From NCBI GenBank assembly GCA_965153355.1, contig OZ231127.1, positions 372,001 to 436,000 on the forward strand: a stretch of 64,000 bases of DNA, given 5' to 3'. Below are positions 1 through 12,269 of this stretch, one piece after another. Position 1 is the stretch's first letter, and every line of letters starts with the position of its first letter. Below the pieces are notes generated by a model. The model saw only the letters and a list, made by a program, of their open reading frames with translations. It did no database searches and was not told where the DNA came from. Position numbers and translations under genes: made by a program. This DNA is from Flaccisagitta enflata. Its lineage: Eukaryota; Chaetognatha; Sagittoidea; Aphragmophora.

Positions 1-114
1 ATCACTATCATATAACCATTATCGTATAACCATCATCAATTGATCATCATCATCGTCATCATCATCATCATCGTCATCATCATCATCATAATCATTATCA
101 TCACTATCATCATC

Positions 115-149
<35 letters not shown>

Positions 150-235
150 TATCATCATCAACAATATCATCATTATCTTCATCACTATCATATAACCATT
201 ATCGTATAACCATCATCAATTGATCATCATCATCG

Positions 236-321
<86 letters not shown>

Positions 322-455
322 GTCATCAACTCCTAAGTGTCATCGTCATTGTCGTAGTCGCAGTCGTTGTCATTTTCATTATTACTATCCTTGTCACTGT
401 CTGTCATTGTCATTACCGTTAACGTTATCCTCACCGTTTTCATCAGCATTAGGTG
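1..455. repeat. Imperfect (ATC)n array with an internal 180-bp duplication
   Basis: CAT/ATC triplets run from the window edge to about 329, then decay into GTCATT-like triplets to about 455. Positions 1-60 and 181-240 are identical although they contain several non-triplet interruptions, so one 180-bp block was duplicated after those interruptions arose. The array continues off the left edge. Confidence 0.9.
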
Positions 456-574
456 CAACACAAAATGGTTTCGGTCTTACTTTGGCCATCTTATTTGCCA
501 CTTTCTCATCGATCTTTGCGGCCGATCTTATTTATGAATCAACGCCAGAGTGTCATAAAAAAGCCGCGAGAATT

Positions 575-1303
575 ACGGTACAGTAAACTTCATTTATTAC
601 AGTAAAGTTTCCTTCATTTCATTATTTACAGAACAGTAGACTCTATTTCATGACAGTACAGTAGTCTTCCTTTCATTATACAGATCTGTAACCTTCATTA
701 TAATGCAGTTGACTTCATGTCATGACACCACAGTTCATTCATTTCATTTCTGTACAATACACTTCATTTCATTACAGCAAACAGTCAGTGGACAAAACAT
801 AATAGGCATATATCATACAGTTGACTTTGATCCAACATACTGTTTATGACCACTGGTCATAAACAAAATACTGTATGAAACAATCAGTTGTTGAAGTTAC
901 AGCCGGCTGTAGTTGACAAAATGTTTCTTAAAATAATTGGTTGTTAGAATTACAGCCGGCTGTAATGCTTCAATTTTGTAACATTAGAGCCGGCTGTAAT
1001 TTCATAAACCAGTTGTTGCATACAAGATTTTGTTTTTAACAGTAAGTTGGATCAAAGCTAATGGTATGATATGTTTACCTAATATGTTTTGTTCATTGAC
1101 AGTAAAGTACACTTCAATTCGTTACAGATCAGTAGACTTCATTTCATGACAGTGCAGTTCACTCCATTTCAAGACAGCACATTTCATTTCATTTCATTAC
1201 AGTACAGTAATCTCCATTTCAAGACAGTACAGCACACTTCGTTTTTTACAGTAAAGTACACTTGATTTCATCACAGAACAGTAAACTTCATTTCTTTACA
1301 GAA

Positions 1304-1305
<2 letters not shown>
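575..1305. repeat. Degenerate ~25-30 bp minisatellite, split by a foldback element
   Basis: Loose repeats of a motif like CAGTACAGTAGACTTCATTTC fill 575-780 and resume at about 1104-1305. The interruption is the foldback element at 781-1103. No coding potential is seen here. The interval 456-574 is unremarkable sequence. Confidence 0.7.
781..1103. mobile_element. Foldback MITE with ~65-bp imperfect terminal inverted repeats
   Basis: The left end (ACAGTCAGTGGACAAAACAT) matches the reverse complement of the right end (ATGTTTTGTTCATTGACAGT at 1083-1102) with few mismatches, and the match continues inward through TTTGATCCAAC. The interior holds the palindrome ACAGCCGGCTGT twice in full and once with one change, plus a hairpin TATGACCA-C-TGGTCATA. 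Because the flanking minisatellite also contains CAGT, the exact ends and any target duplication are uncertain. Confidence 0.65.

Positions 1306-1375
<70 letters not shown>
1306..1375. repeat. (GT)n microsatellite
   Basis: About 35 uninterrupted GT copies, followed by TATG and a short CG run to about 1387. It lies in the intron downstream of the exon at 1504-2015. Confidence 0.97.
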
Positions 1376-1378
<3 letters not shown>

Positions 1379-1389
1379 CGCGCGCGCAA

Positions 1390-1464
1390 GGTTGAGGGGG
1401 GCGGTGTGCGGAAGGGGGGGTTGAGTACCCGTCTGCGACGATATTGTAACCCTGGGTTTCTTGT
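1390..1464 (-). mobile_element. Family F3 left-end fragment
   Basis: On the minus strand the segment reads ACAAGAAACCCAGGGTTAC followed by ATATCGTCGCAGACGGG. This matches the left ends of the F elements that begin near 7075 and 31250. No right-end hairpin was found for this copy, so it looks truncated. Confidence 0.5.
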
Positions 1465-1503
1465 TTGCCTTCCTCCATCATTATTATCGGGCGATATACT
1501 TAC

Positions 1504-1616
1504 GTGGTGAAAAGTGACTTGAGGTTCATAGATGGCGGTCGTCGTCATCGTCGTCGTCGTCGTCGTCGTCAGCGTATTTCCAGACGCCGCCGTCGCCACG
1601 TAAGCCGATGAAGAAA

Positions 1617-1668
<52 letters not shown>

Positions 1669-2015
1669 TCCGCCACCCCCACCCCCACCACCACCACCAC
1701 CACCACCACCACCACCACCACCACCACCACCACCGCTACCGTCCCCATCAGCGTCTTTTCTAAGTGATGATGATGAAGACGATGACGATACTGTTTTGGT
1801 ACCTGGTGCTCCTATGGCATCAGTGTCGGTGTCAGTAACAGCGTTGTTTATGTTATTATTATTGTTGCTGTTGCCGTTGTTGACGTTGGCACTGTTGATC
1901 AAGTCTGTCATGGGCGGAAATTTGAGGATGACTTGTTCGGGTGAATCTGGAGTCGCGTTTTTCCACAAACGTCCGTCAAGAAAGAGAAAGTCCACTTCAC
2001 TTCGGATCACAGCAT
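1504..2015 (-). CDS. Internal coding exon of an unidentified gene (Asn/Ser/Gly/Thr-rich)
   Basis: This is the only segment that looks like a host coding exon. On the minus strand it is preceded by a branch-point-like CTCTGAC, a pyrimidine tract (CTTTTCTTTG) and TTACAG. It is followed by CAC|GTAAGTATA, a near-consensus donor. Between them are 2 nt plus 170 codons without a stop, ending on a codon boundary. The translation begins AVIRSEVDFLFLDGRLWKNA, continues TPDSPEQVILKFPPMTDLIN, then has an Asn-rich stretch, a TDTDTDA segment, a run of eight Ser, a Gly run of about 45 residues, and a Thr run before YEPQVTFHH. The Ser run uses TCG, TCA and TCT codons and the Asn run mixes AAC and AAT, which suggests selection on the protein as well as triplet slippage. 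I do not recognise the family. Low-complexity tracts of this sort are common in regulatory proteins, but no domain is visible. Other exons were not found. What is seen is the open frame and splice signals; that it is expressed is inference. Confidence 0.55.
1530..1735. repeat. Compound trinucleotide repeats within the exon
   Basis: On the plus strand GTC (about 1538-1570), GCC (about 1618-1670) and CCA (about 1675-1734) triplet runs follow each other. On the minus strand they encode the Thr run and the two halves of the poly-Gly run, GGC codons and GGT codons. Length polymorphism would change the number of Gly residues without shifting frame. Confidence 0.9.
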
Positions 2016-2327
2016 CTGTAAGACAAAGAAAAGATGATGGTCAGAGACATTGTAAGAGAAAGTCCACTTCACTTCGGATCACAGCATCTGTAAGAGAAAG
2101 AAAAGATGATGGTCAGAGACATGGTAAGAGAAAGTTCACTTCACTTCGGATCACAGCATCTGTAAGACAAAGAAAAGATGATGGTCAGAGACATTATGAG
2201 AGAAAGTCCACTTCACTTTGGATCACAGCATCTGTAAGAGAAAGAAAAGATGATGGTCAGAGACATGGTAAGAGAAAGTCTACTACACGGCATCTGCAAA
2301 AGAAGAAGAAAAGGAAAAGATAGTTAT
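1981..2327 (-). repeat. 72-bp minisatellite made of tandem 3' splice sites
   Basis: Five units with an exact 72-bp period (TCCACTTCAC marks at 1991, 2063, 2135, 2207 and 2279). Read on the minus strand, each unit holds a CTCTGAC branch-point-like site, a pyrimidine tract, an AG, and the first ~34 nt of the exon at 1504-2015. So the exon boundary itself has been tandemly duplicated into the upstream intron. Using any upstream acceptor would read into TGA within the unit, so only the exon-proximal site gives the long frame. On the plus strand the period of 24 codons leaves a meaningless open frame. Confidence 0.85.
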
Positions 2328-2346
2328 AAAACTTATAAAACAATAA

Positions 2347-2547
2347 ACAAGGCCGGATACACGGCTGGCCAAGTCGCGTGCGGGTGGGCAGGGGCAGTGA
2401 TGAAATAGACCAATTAAGCAGTTGGGCAGGAGCTGTTACCCCAAAACCGCCCGTAAACGTCGAAAAAGCAAAGTGTCACCGACCGACCGACCGACCGACC
2501 AACCGACAGACGGACAGAGTGGGTTGTAGAGTCGCGTGCACGCGACT
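2347..2547 (+). mobile_element. Family F element (GTCGCGTGC subfamily)
   Basis: The left end is ACAAGGCCGGATACACGGC. It is followed by tag AGTCGCGTGC and GGGTGGGCAG, a core with (GACC)n around 2480-2510, and a right end TAGAGTCGCGTGCACGCGAC followed by TAAAAA. The right-end hairpin contains the exact reverse complement of the left tag. This layout (subterminal inverted tag, tetranucleotide core, right-end hairpin, A-rich flank) resembles non-autonomous Helentron elements. Confidence 0.8.
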
Positions 2548-3113
2548 AAAAACAAAGAAAGCGAAAGTCCACCTCACTGAAGATCATTGCATCTACAAAA
2601 GAAGAAGAAAAGAAAAAAGATAATAGTCATTGACACAATAAGCATCACGGAATTGATGTCGTAAATAAAGCCCACCAAAAGTATTCAATTCCCTTGCTTC
2701 TATTTTCTCTTCATTGGTTTCTATTTAGGAACAGGAACCTTAGAAATATTTCAGTCTCAATTTGAGCAAATACTTGACGATTTCCCAAGCAAAAGGAACC
2801 CTCCCGACTTATGTCCGATTTTGATTTTAGCAAGGCAACTGAATACTTCTTCTTTGTTATTGTCATTTTCACGAATTAGCGACGGTTTATTTCAGATGGA
2901 GAAGGTCCAACTCACAACGGATCACAGCATCAGTAAAAGAAAGCAGCTATTGTTGAAGATGATCATGACAAGAGAAAAGCCAACTGCATTTCGGGCTAAA
3001 GCAACTGCATTTCGGGCTAAAGCAACTGCAATTCGGGCTTGAGCGGCTTTGGTGAGAAGTTGAAGAGTGCCCCTCCCCCCAATCGATCGGCCAAAACAAA
3101 ATAAAGAACAATT
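2548..3113. other. Intergenic or intronic sequence with diverged copies of the 72-bp splice-site unit
   Basis: Minus-strand reading of about 2563-2640 gives a pyrimidine-rich tract, TTGTAG, then ATGCAATGATCTTCAGTGAG, a diverged copy of the exon start near 2015. A second diverged copy lies at about 2898-2976, with the AG lost. Three 21-bp repeats (TTTCGGGCTAAAGCAACTGCA) follow at about 2985-3036. No gene is evident in the remainder. Confidence 0.6.
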
Positions 3114-3588
3114 AGTCGCAAAAGCGTTAGATGGTCAGCGGTACCCGTGCCCTGCCAAGGTAGGTTGTTCTTGAAGTTGAGGGGGAAGCAGGGTGGCGAC
3201 TCCAAAGGGGGGCGATGACATATGCTTTTGCACAAATGGGGAATTTTCTCCCCCTCCTTCTCCTTCTTCTCCTCCTCCGTCCCTCCCCCCTCTCGAGGCC
3301 CAAATTCCAGTCATGAAGCCCAAATCCCAGTCTCGAGGCCCAAATCCTAGCCTTAATGCCCAAATCCTAGCCTGAAAGCTACGATTTGAGCCTCAAGGCT
3401 GGGAACTGGGCCTCTTGGCTGGGATCAGAACCTCGAGGCTGATATTTTGGCCTCCAGGCTGGAATCTGGGTCTCCACGCTAGGATTTGGGCCTTGAGGCC
3501 AGAATTTGGGCTTCCAGGCTGGGATTTGGGCCTCCAGGCTGGTACATGGGTCTGGGATTTGAGGGGGGAGGGACGTAGGAGGAGAAAC
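3114..3588 (+). mobile_element. Family A element, right end missing
   Basis: The left end AGTCGCAAAAGCGTTAGATGG leads into the shared head GGTCAGCGGTACCCG..CCCTGC, then GATGACATATGC and ATGGGGAATTTTCTC. The core is a ~20-bp minisatellite (TCGAGGCCCAAATCCCAG) whose orientation flips near 3390. The inverted right arm seen in other A copies is absent; the element stops where B1 begins. Confidence 0.75.
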
Positions 3589-4472
3589 AGGTCGCCCAAG
3601 GGCAATATGTGGTCAGCGATACCCGTTGCCCTGCTTTGAGTGATTGTGAATTAGAGTGAGGGGAAGCAGGGCAGCGGCCCCAAAGGGGACGATGTCCTGT
3701 AGAACACAGGGGGAATTTTGTTTTTCCTGCCTCAAGAAGGGGATGAGATGCTGACTGAAGGCCTTCAAGAGCCTTAACTGAGGTCTAAGAAGGCTAATGT
3801 AAGGCGTGAGAGTGTTAATCGGAAGCTTGAGATAGCTGGCCCTAAGAATTTGGATTTGAGGCCTGAGCGGCTTGATTTGAGACCTGAGAGGCTGGATTTG
3901 AGGCCTGGGAGGCTGGATTTGAGACCTGAGAGGCTGGATTTGAGACCTGAGAGGCTGGATTTGAGGCCTGAGAGGCTAGATTTGAGACCTGGGAGGCTGG
4001 ATCTGAGGCCTGAGAGGCTGGATTTGAGACCTGAGAGGCTGGATTTGAGACCTGAGAGGCTGGATTTGAGACCTGAGAGGCAGGATTTGAGGCCTGAGAG
4101 GCTGGATTTGAGGCCTGAGAGGCTGGATTTGAGGCCTGAGAGGCTGGATTTAAAGCCTGAGAGGCTGGACTTAAGGCCTGAGAGGCTGAACTTAAGGCCT
4201 GAGAGGCTGGATTTGAGGCCTGAGAGGTTGGATGTGAGGCCTGAGAGGCTGGATTTGAGGCCTGAGAGGCTGGATTTTGAGAGGTGGATTTGAAGCCTGA
4301 GAGGTCAGATTTTAGGCCCAAGAGATCAGATTTGAGGCTCGAGAGGTCAGATTTGAGGCCTGAGGGGCCCAATGAGGGGGGGGGACAAACAAACGGACAG
4401 ACAGATGAACAAACGAACAAACGAAAGTCCCCTGTGTTCTACAGGACATCGTCTCCTTCGGGGCCTCTGCCC
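3589..4472 (+). mobile_element. Family B foldback element with a 21-bp core repeat
   Basis: The left end is AGGTCGCCCAAGGGCAATA followed by the head shared with families A and C. An inverted pair of ~45-bp arms (CGGCCCCAAAGGGGACGATG ... CATCGTCTCCTTCGGGGCC) brackets about 25 copies of the 21-bp unit GAGGCCTGAGAGGCTGGATTT at 3844-4370. The unit is seven codons long, so it gives a spurious open frame of LDLRPER heptads. The right end, CTCTGCCC, is followed by AAAA. Confidence 0.8.
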
Positions 4473-4478
4473 AAAAGA

Positions 4479-4488
4479 AGAAGAAAAG

Positions 4489-4520
<32 letters not shown>

Positions 4521-4549
4521 AAGAAAGAAAGAAAGAAGAAAGAAAGAAA

Positions 4550-4593
<44 letters not shown>

Positions 4594-4625
4594 CAAGGAA
4601 ACAAACAAGCAAGAAGCAAGCAAGC

Positions 4626-4685
<60 letters not shown>

Positions 4686-4690
4686 AGGAA
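4479..4690. repeat. (GAAA)n microsatellite
   Basis: Mostly uninterrupted GAAA units with a few GAA and GCAA variants near 4590-4630. It is a purine-only strand for about 200 bp. A-rich sequence follows to about 4855. Confidence 0.95.
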
Positions 4691-4858
4691 ATAAAAATAA
4701 AAATGAAAATAAAAAAGAGAGCAGTGATGGGAAAACAGATGATGGATTTTTAGTGAGAAAATGCTTTTGAAGGGGAGTTGGTTCACATTAAAAAGGGCGA
4801 AAAAACCAAAACCAAAAACACGCAATAACCAAAAAAAAAAAAAAAAAGAAAAAAAAAC

Positions 4859-4981
<123 letters not shown>

Positions 4982-5057
4982 AAGACAATAACCGAGAGCA
5001 GCCGATCACCGTTTCACCATTACATAGATGAGTTTTTAAAATGAAAGAGTAAGCAGG

Positions 5058-5248
5058 AACGGGGCCGAATACACGGTTACCCTAGTTGCAACAAGTGGGC
5101 AGGGGTGGTCTTAGGGGAAGCGGCAGAAGCAGCGGAAGCGGCGAGTGCCAGAATTAAAAAAAAAAAAAGCTAAACAAGTAACTGTGATCGACGGACTGAC
5201 CAACCAAAGGACTGAAAAAGTGGGATATCACGTTGTGTGCGCGTGACT
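5058..5248 (+). mobile_element. Degenerate family F element
   Basis: The left end (GGGGCCGAATACACGG), GTGGGCAGGGG, a decayed GACC core and a right-end hairpin TCACG...CGTGACTAAAAAC are all recognisable. The tag match between ends is lost, which fits an old copy. Confidence 0.6.
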
Positions 5249-5419
5249 AAAAACAAAGTTACATAGGGTACATGGGTGCTTGTGAGTGAGCAAACCTGAG
5301 AGTCGTTCTTACTTGTAAACAGTATCAAATATCATGATTGTGTACAAACCCGCGGAAAGATATCATAACTAATTTTTTTTTCCCCAGAGATAGTGGAGAA
5401 GATGAGTTTCCCATTTTGC

Positions 5420-5822
<403 letters not shown>

Positions 5823-5954
5823 AGAAAACGGCCCTCATGTTTGTTTCATGAAATGAATATGATTGACAAATATTCTAATTAGAAGGCTGGAGAAAATTAA
5901 ATGTGCCTCGATCCGTGGCAGAAATTCTTCGCATCTTGCCTTTGGGCCATCTTC

Positions 5955-6214
5955 TTTGGGTTTGTTTCCACTGATGACCAAAAACGCGTTTGTTCCTGCC
6001 AAACGCAATGACAGCATGAATTCATATTCAAGAATTTCAACTGTCGTACGAGGGAGTGAGCGAAGTGAGTGAGCGAGCTCGTGAATGGAGCAAGTGAGCA
6101 AAGCAAGCGGAGCACTGCGGAGCGTGTTAGCGGAGTGAGCGGTGCGAGCGAACAAACATAGGGAGCGACCGAGTGGCCCTTTCAAAACGCAATCGTCTTC
6201 GACTAGAAACGCCC
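5955..6214 (+). mobile_element. Family D element, copy 1
   Basis: The ends are GGGTTTGTTTCCACTGATG and GACTAGAAACGCCCCC, an imperfect inverted pair (family consensus GGGCGTGTTTCTAGT). The interior has AAACGCGTTTG, CATATTCAAGAATTTCAAC, then a quasi-repeat of GAGTGAGCG and GGCCC..AAAACGC. It is non-coding. The first of three D copies in direct tandem. Confidence 0.7.
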
Positions 6215-6217
6215 CCT

Positions 6218-6450
6218 TCTTTGGGTGTGTTTCTACTGATGACCAAAAAGGCGTCTCTTCTCATTTAACGTGATTTCAAGGTTAACACATACATTCAGAA
6301 ATTTCAACTGTCCAACAACGGAGTGAGCAAAGTGAGTGAGCAAGCCCATGAATGGAGCAAGCGAGTGAGCGGAATGAACGGAATGAGTGGTTGGAGCGAA
6401 CAAACGTAGCAAGCAACAAAGGGGCCCATTTAAAACATGATTGTCACAAG
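6218..6450 (+). mobile_element. Family D element, copy 2
   Basis: Same order of blocks as copy 1: GGGTGTGTTTCTACTGATG, TTCAGAAATTTCAACTGTCC, GAGTGAGCAAAGTGAGTGAG, AAGTAGAAACAGA. The flanks of the copy 1-copy 2 pair both read CCATCTTCTT, a possible ~8-10 bp target duplication. Confidence 0.65.
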
Positions 6451-6484
6451 TAGAAACAGATCCATCTTCTTCCCTTCCCCCCCC

Positions 6485-6725
6485 CCCTTTTACAGGTCAT
6501 GTTTCCAGTGAAGGCAGCAACTGCCATTTTTCTCGTTAATTGTGTTTACAGTGTGAACACTTATTCATAAGTCTCAACTGACCCACGAGGGAGTAGGTTG
6601 AGTGAGCGAGAAAGCCTGTGAATGGAGTGACTGAGTGAAACATGCGATGTGAGCGAGCAAGTGAAACATGCGGTGTGAGCGAACAAACAAGCGACCAAGT
6701 GGCTCATTATAAACGCGTTTGGAAC
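6485..6725 (+). mobile_element. Family D element, copy 3 (diverged)
   Basis: TCATGTTTCCAGTGAAGGC, TTCATAAGTCTCAACTGACC and a shortened GAGTGAGCG region are recognisable. The right end is replaced by sequence leading into the F element at 6764. Confidence 0.55.
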
Positions 6726-6763
6726 GTGAAGAATCAGGCCCTTCTTCTCCTCCTCCCTTTATT

Positions 6764-7075
<312 letters not shown>

Positions 7076-7105
7076 TTTTGTGGCATCTATTCTCCACCAG
7101 ACTCT

Positions 7106-7246
7106 TTGGGGGCGTTTCTAGTCTAGAGAAAATCGCGTTTTGAACAGGCCACTCGGTCACTCGCTGCGTTTGTTCACTCCCTCAAGGGACAGTTAATGCG
7201 TTTCACAGTAACAAACGCGTTTTTCATCTTCACTAGAAACACGCCC
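7106..7246 (-). mobile_element. Family D element, internally deleted
   Basis: Both ends are intact: GGGGGCGTTTCTAGTC at left and CACTAGAAACACGCCC at right. The GAGTGAGCG region is cut down, giving ~140 bp compared with ~260 bp for full copies. Confidence 0.7.
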
Positions 7247-7334
7247 TTAGGCCCCTATGGGAGGGGGCCTCAGTCATCGATGGAGAGGGAAAGATTCCTT
7301 CCTGTTTCCATGGTGGGGGTGCATCAAACTTCCA

Positions 7335-7472
7335 ATCCCAGATTATACTAGACTATACTAGACAATACCAGACTATACAAGACTATACTAGACTATGCTA
7401 TACTATACTAGACTGAACTAGACTATTTTAGATAATACTCTACGATGCTATACTAGACTTTGCTAGACTATG
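7335..7472. repeat. ~10-bp repeat ACTATACTAG
   Basis: About a dozen degenerate units of GACTATACTA, some with GACAATACCA or GATGCTATAC. Confidence 0.8.
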
Positions 7473-7639
7473 CAAAATTTACCAGTCTCCTGTCTCATCC
7501 TAATGACTTTAAAGTTAGCCAAAGGATTTGGATTTTTCAGGCTTGAAGCCGCAAAGATCATGTTTGCACGGATTATCATAAATTGTCTAAAATGAATAAA
7601 ACTGTTATATTTGGCTATCAAATTGGAGGAAAAACTTTT

Positions 7640-7643
<4 letters not shown>

Positions 7644-7696
<53 letters not shown>

Positions 7697-7760
7697 GACA
7701 AACAACAAATGGCGCGAATTTAGATTTGCAATTTTGCAATTTGCATCTCACTCTCTCTCT

Positions 7761-7844
<84 letters not shown>
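7644..7844. repeat. (GA)n and (CT)n microsatellite pair in inverted relation
   Basis: (GA)n at about 7644-7694 and (CT)n at about 7749-7844 are separated by ~55 bp of unique sequence. A single strand could fold the two into a long hairpin. The following ~280 bp, to 8125, holds nothing recognisable. Confidence 0.95.
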
Positions 7845-7849
<5 letters not shown>

Positions 7850-8124
7850 CTTGGAGTTCCACAAATTGTCTACAACACTCTGCCTCCTGCAACTTATTCC
7901 GCCAATTTTACAGTAACTCAGTCAGTCTGTCCTTATGCTGGGTAGTTGGTCATTGGATTTTCAAAGCACTGCCCCTGCCCTTTGGATCATGACACAGCCT
8001 TTGCCAAAGTCTTCATATGGTTTTACAATAATGATAGTTTTTGAAAAACAAAAAACAAAGCAAAAACGTGAATAAACAGTCATAAAAACGTTCAAACAAA
8101 CACACCTATATTGAGAAAGTCTTA

Positions 8125-8705
8125 GTCTTGGTCTTAGCCTGAGTCTCTTAGTCTCTTAGTCTTAGTCTCATGATTGAGGAATATCTTTGTCTCTTTGATT
8201 GTATCTGTCCTTTCTCTATATTATTCATATTGTCTCTTGATTAAGGTACGTCTTTGTCTCTTTGATTGTATCTGTCCTTTCTTCATATTCTTTATATCGT
8301 CTCTTGATTAAGGAATGTCTTTGTCTCTTTGATTGTATCTGTCCTTTCTTTATATTCTTTATATTGTCTCTCGATTAAGGAATGTCTTTGTCTCTTTGGT
8401 TGTATCTGTCCTTTCTTCATATTCTTTATATCGTCTCTTGATTAAGGAATGTCTTTGTCTCTTTGATTGTATCTGTCCTTTCTTTATATTCTTTATATCG
8501 TCTCTTGATTAAGGAATGTCTTTGTCTCTTTTATTGTATCTGTACCTTCTCTATATTCTTTATATCGTCTTTTGATTAAGGAATGTCTCTGTCTCTTTGA
8601 TTGTATCTTTCCTTTCTTTATATTCTTTATATCGTCTCTTGATTAAGGAATGTCTTTGTCTCTTTGATTGTATCAGTCCTTTCTTTATATTCTTTATATC
8701 GGCTG
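8125..8705. repeat. 67-bp minisatellite, about 8 copies
   Basis: The unit includes GTCTTTGTCTCTTTGATTG and CTTGATTAAGGAATGTC, with marks at 8251, 8318, 8385 and 8452. Copies differ at a few positions. At 67 bp the period does not keep frame and there is no coding signal. Confidence 0.93.
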
Positions 8706-8713
8706 TTGAAGAA

Positions 8714-8931
8714 ACAAGGCCGGATACACGGCTACCCTAGTCGCGTGCGGGTGTGCAGGAGCAGTGCTGGAGAAGGTCACTAGGGCACCTGGGCAGGAGC
8801 CGTATGCACAAAAAGCTCAAAAACGCCGAAAAAGTAAAAAGGGGACCAACCAACCGACCGACCAACCGACCGACCAACCGACCATCTAAAGGACCGACAT
8901 AGCGGGGTGTAGAGTCGCGTAGCAAGCGACT
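8714..8931 (+). mobile_element. Family F element (GTCGCGTGC subfamily)
   Basis: ACAAGGCCGGATACACGGC, CTAGTCGCGTGCGGGTG, a core with CCAACCGACCGACC repeats, and right end AGAGTCGCGTAGCAAGCGAC followed by TAAAAA. The right hairpin has one mismatch to the left tag. Confidence 0.8.
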
Positions 8932-9069
8932 AAAAATCTAACTCAAAAAATTTAACTGTCTACGTTTGAACGTTATACTTAGTGTCGTGACGATGGACGG
9001 TCACATAAATTCACAGATAAAATTTATCCGCAGACATAAAGTCACGTAGAAAAAGCCTTAAGGGGGGAA

Positions 9070-9834
<765 letters not shown>

Positions 9835-9954
9835 CTCAAGCGACAACTTTTGCAGGTAGAACGTGAAATTCGTATCAAAAGGCGAATCGAGGGTGAAATT
9901 CGCCTTCCAGACCACAACGCAAAACTACCGAGCTTAAGTCCATTTAGAGAACAA

Positions 9955-10881
<927 letters not shown>

Positions 10882-10989
10882 TCTCCTTCAATTACCAAAT
10901 GTGCAATTTGAATTGAACTGCTCTTGAACCGCAGTTTGGATGAAGGGAAATTTGTGGCAATGAAACTTCTACTCTGCCTTCTCTTCCTT

Positions 10990-11097
10990 ATCTCTTCTTC
11001 TTCTTCTTCTTCTTCTTCTTCTTCTTCTTCTTCTTCTTCTTCTTCTTCTTCTTCTTCTTCTTCTTCTTCTTCTTCTTCTTCTTCTTCTTCTCCCTCT

Positions 11098-11130
<33 letters not shown>

Positions 11131-11142
11131 CCATCCTCCTCC
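10990..11142. repeat. (TTC)n microsatellite
   Basis: About 50 TTC units with CTC and CCA variants toward the right edge. A polypyrimidine strand. Confidence 0.97.
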
Positions 11143-11159
11143 TGCTCCACTTACACCCA

Positions 11160-11423
11160 ACAGGACCTATCTCCACCAACCAGGCTCGACCGCCTTACCA
11201 CCCAATTTCACTTTCAGAGTAGACTGAAAATCATTACCCACTAGGACCTACCCCCATGCACCACTGCTGTCAATCACCTTACCACCCAATTTTACATGGT
11301 CCTCCCACCCCCAACCTCACTGCCAATCACCTTACCACCCAATTTCACATGGTCCTCCCACCCCCACCCTCACTGCCATCCACCTTACCACCCAATTTCA
11401 CATAATCCTCTCATCCTCACCCC
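11160..11423. repeat. 53-bp minisatellite, left part
   Basis: Units contain CACCTTACCACCCAATTTCA and CCTCACTGCCAATC at a 53-bp period (marks at 11321 and 11374). The array stops at the composite element and resumes at 13102. Confidence 0.9.
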
Positions 11424-11436
11424 AGGCGTGCTTTTT

Positions 11437-12000
11437 GGGCAGCGGCCCCGAAGGGGTCGATGACCTATGCTTTCACACATATGGGGGATTTTCTCCTCCT
11501 TCTCCTTCTTCTCCTTATACGTCCCCCCCCCCCTCAAATCCCAGTCTCGAGGCCCAAATTCCAGTCTCTAGGTCCAAATCCCAGTCTTGAGGCTCACATC
11601 CCAGCCTCAAGGCCCAAATCCTAGCCTCAAGGCCCAAATCCTAGCCTGGAGGCCCAGATTTCAGTCTTGAGGCCCAGATCTCAGCCTCAATGTCAAAATC
11701 TCAGCCAAGAGGCCAAGATCCACACCTTGAGGCCCAAATCTCAGCCTCCAGGCTGGATTTGGAGCCTTGAGGCTAGGATTTGGGCCTTGAGGCTGGGATG
11801 AGCCTCAAGACTGGGATTTGAGCCTCAGGCAAGGCCTTGAGACTGGGATTTGGGGAGGACGGAGGAGGAGGAGGAGGAGAAGGAAAATCCCCATATGTGT
11901 GGCATGGGTCATCGACCCTTCGGGCCTACCTCTCCCCTCCTTCGCCTCAACCTGCTTGGGCAGGGCACTGGTACCATGACCATCTAACGCTTTTGCGACT
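11437..12000 (-). mobile_element. Family A foldback element, complete
   Basis: The arms GCAGCGGCCCCGAAGGGGTC..CACACATATGGGGG and CCCCATATGTGTGG..CGACCCTTCGGGCC are inverted. The core is ~20-bp GAGGCCCAAATCCCAGCCTC units that flip orientation near 11740. The head (right side, minus strand) ends AGTCGCAAAAGCGTTAGATGG. It lies between T residues with no target duplication. Confidence 0.82.
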
Positions 12001-12269
12001 ATTTTTCTTTTCTTCCGAGTAGCGTGATCTGCCCTTAAGGGCTTCCGACTTGTCTATCATATTCATGTCAAATGGGCTGGTTGCTGTAAGAAGATTCTGA
12101 GTTTGCTACAACTTAAACCATTTTTGCTACATGACCTGGTCAATATTTGACAAACAAGTATTCGTTTGCTCTTTGTGTGATATGAGGAGCTTATTTGCAT
12201 ATTGTAGAAGCACAGTCTTTTTCGGCATTTTAAACAATCTTATACCGTCTCAGATTTTTCAACATCCAA

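Noticed and set aside
1796-2323. Plus-strand 175-codon frame of 24-residue repeats
   Set aside because: It is the antisense of the 72-bp splice-site minisatellite; the minus-strand exon signals are far stronger.
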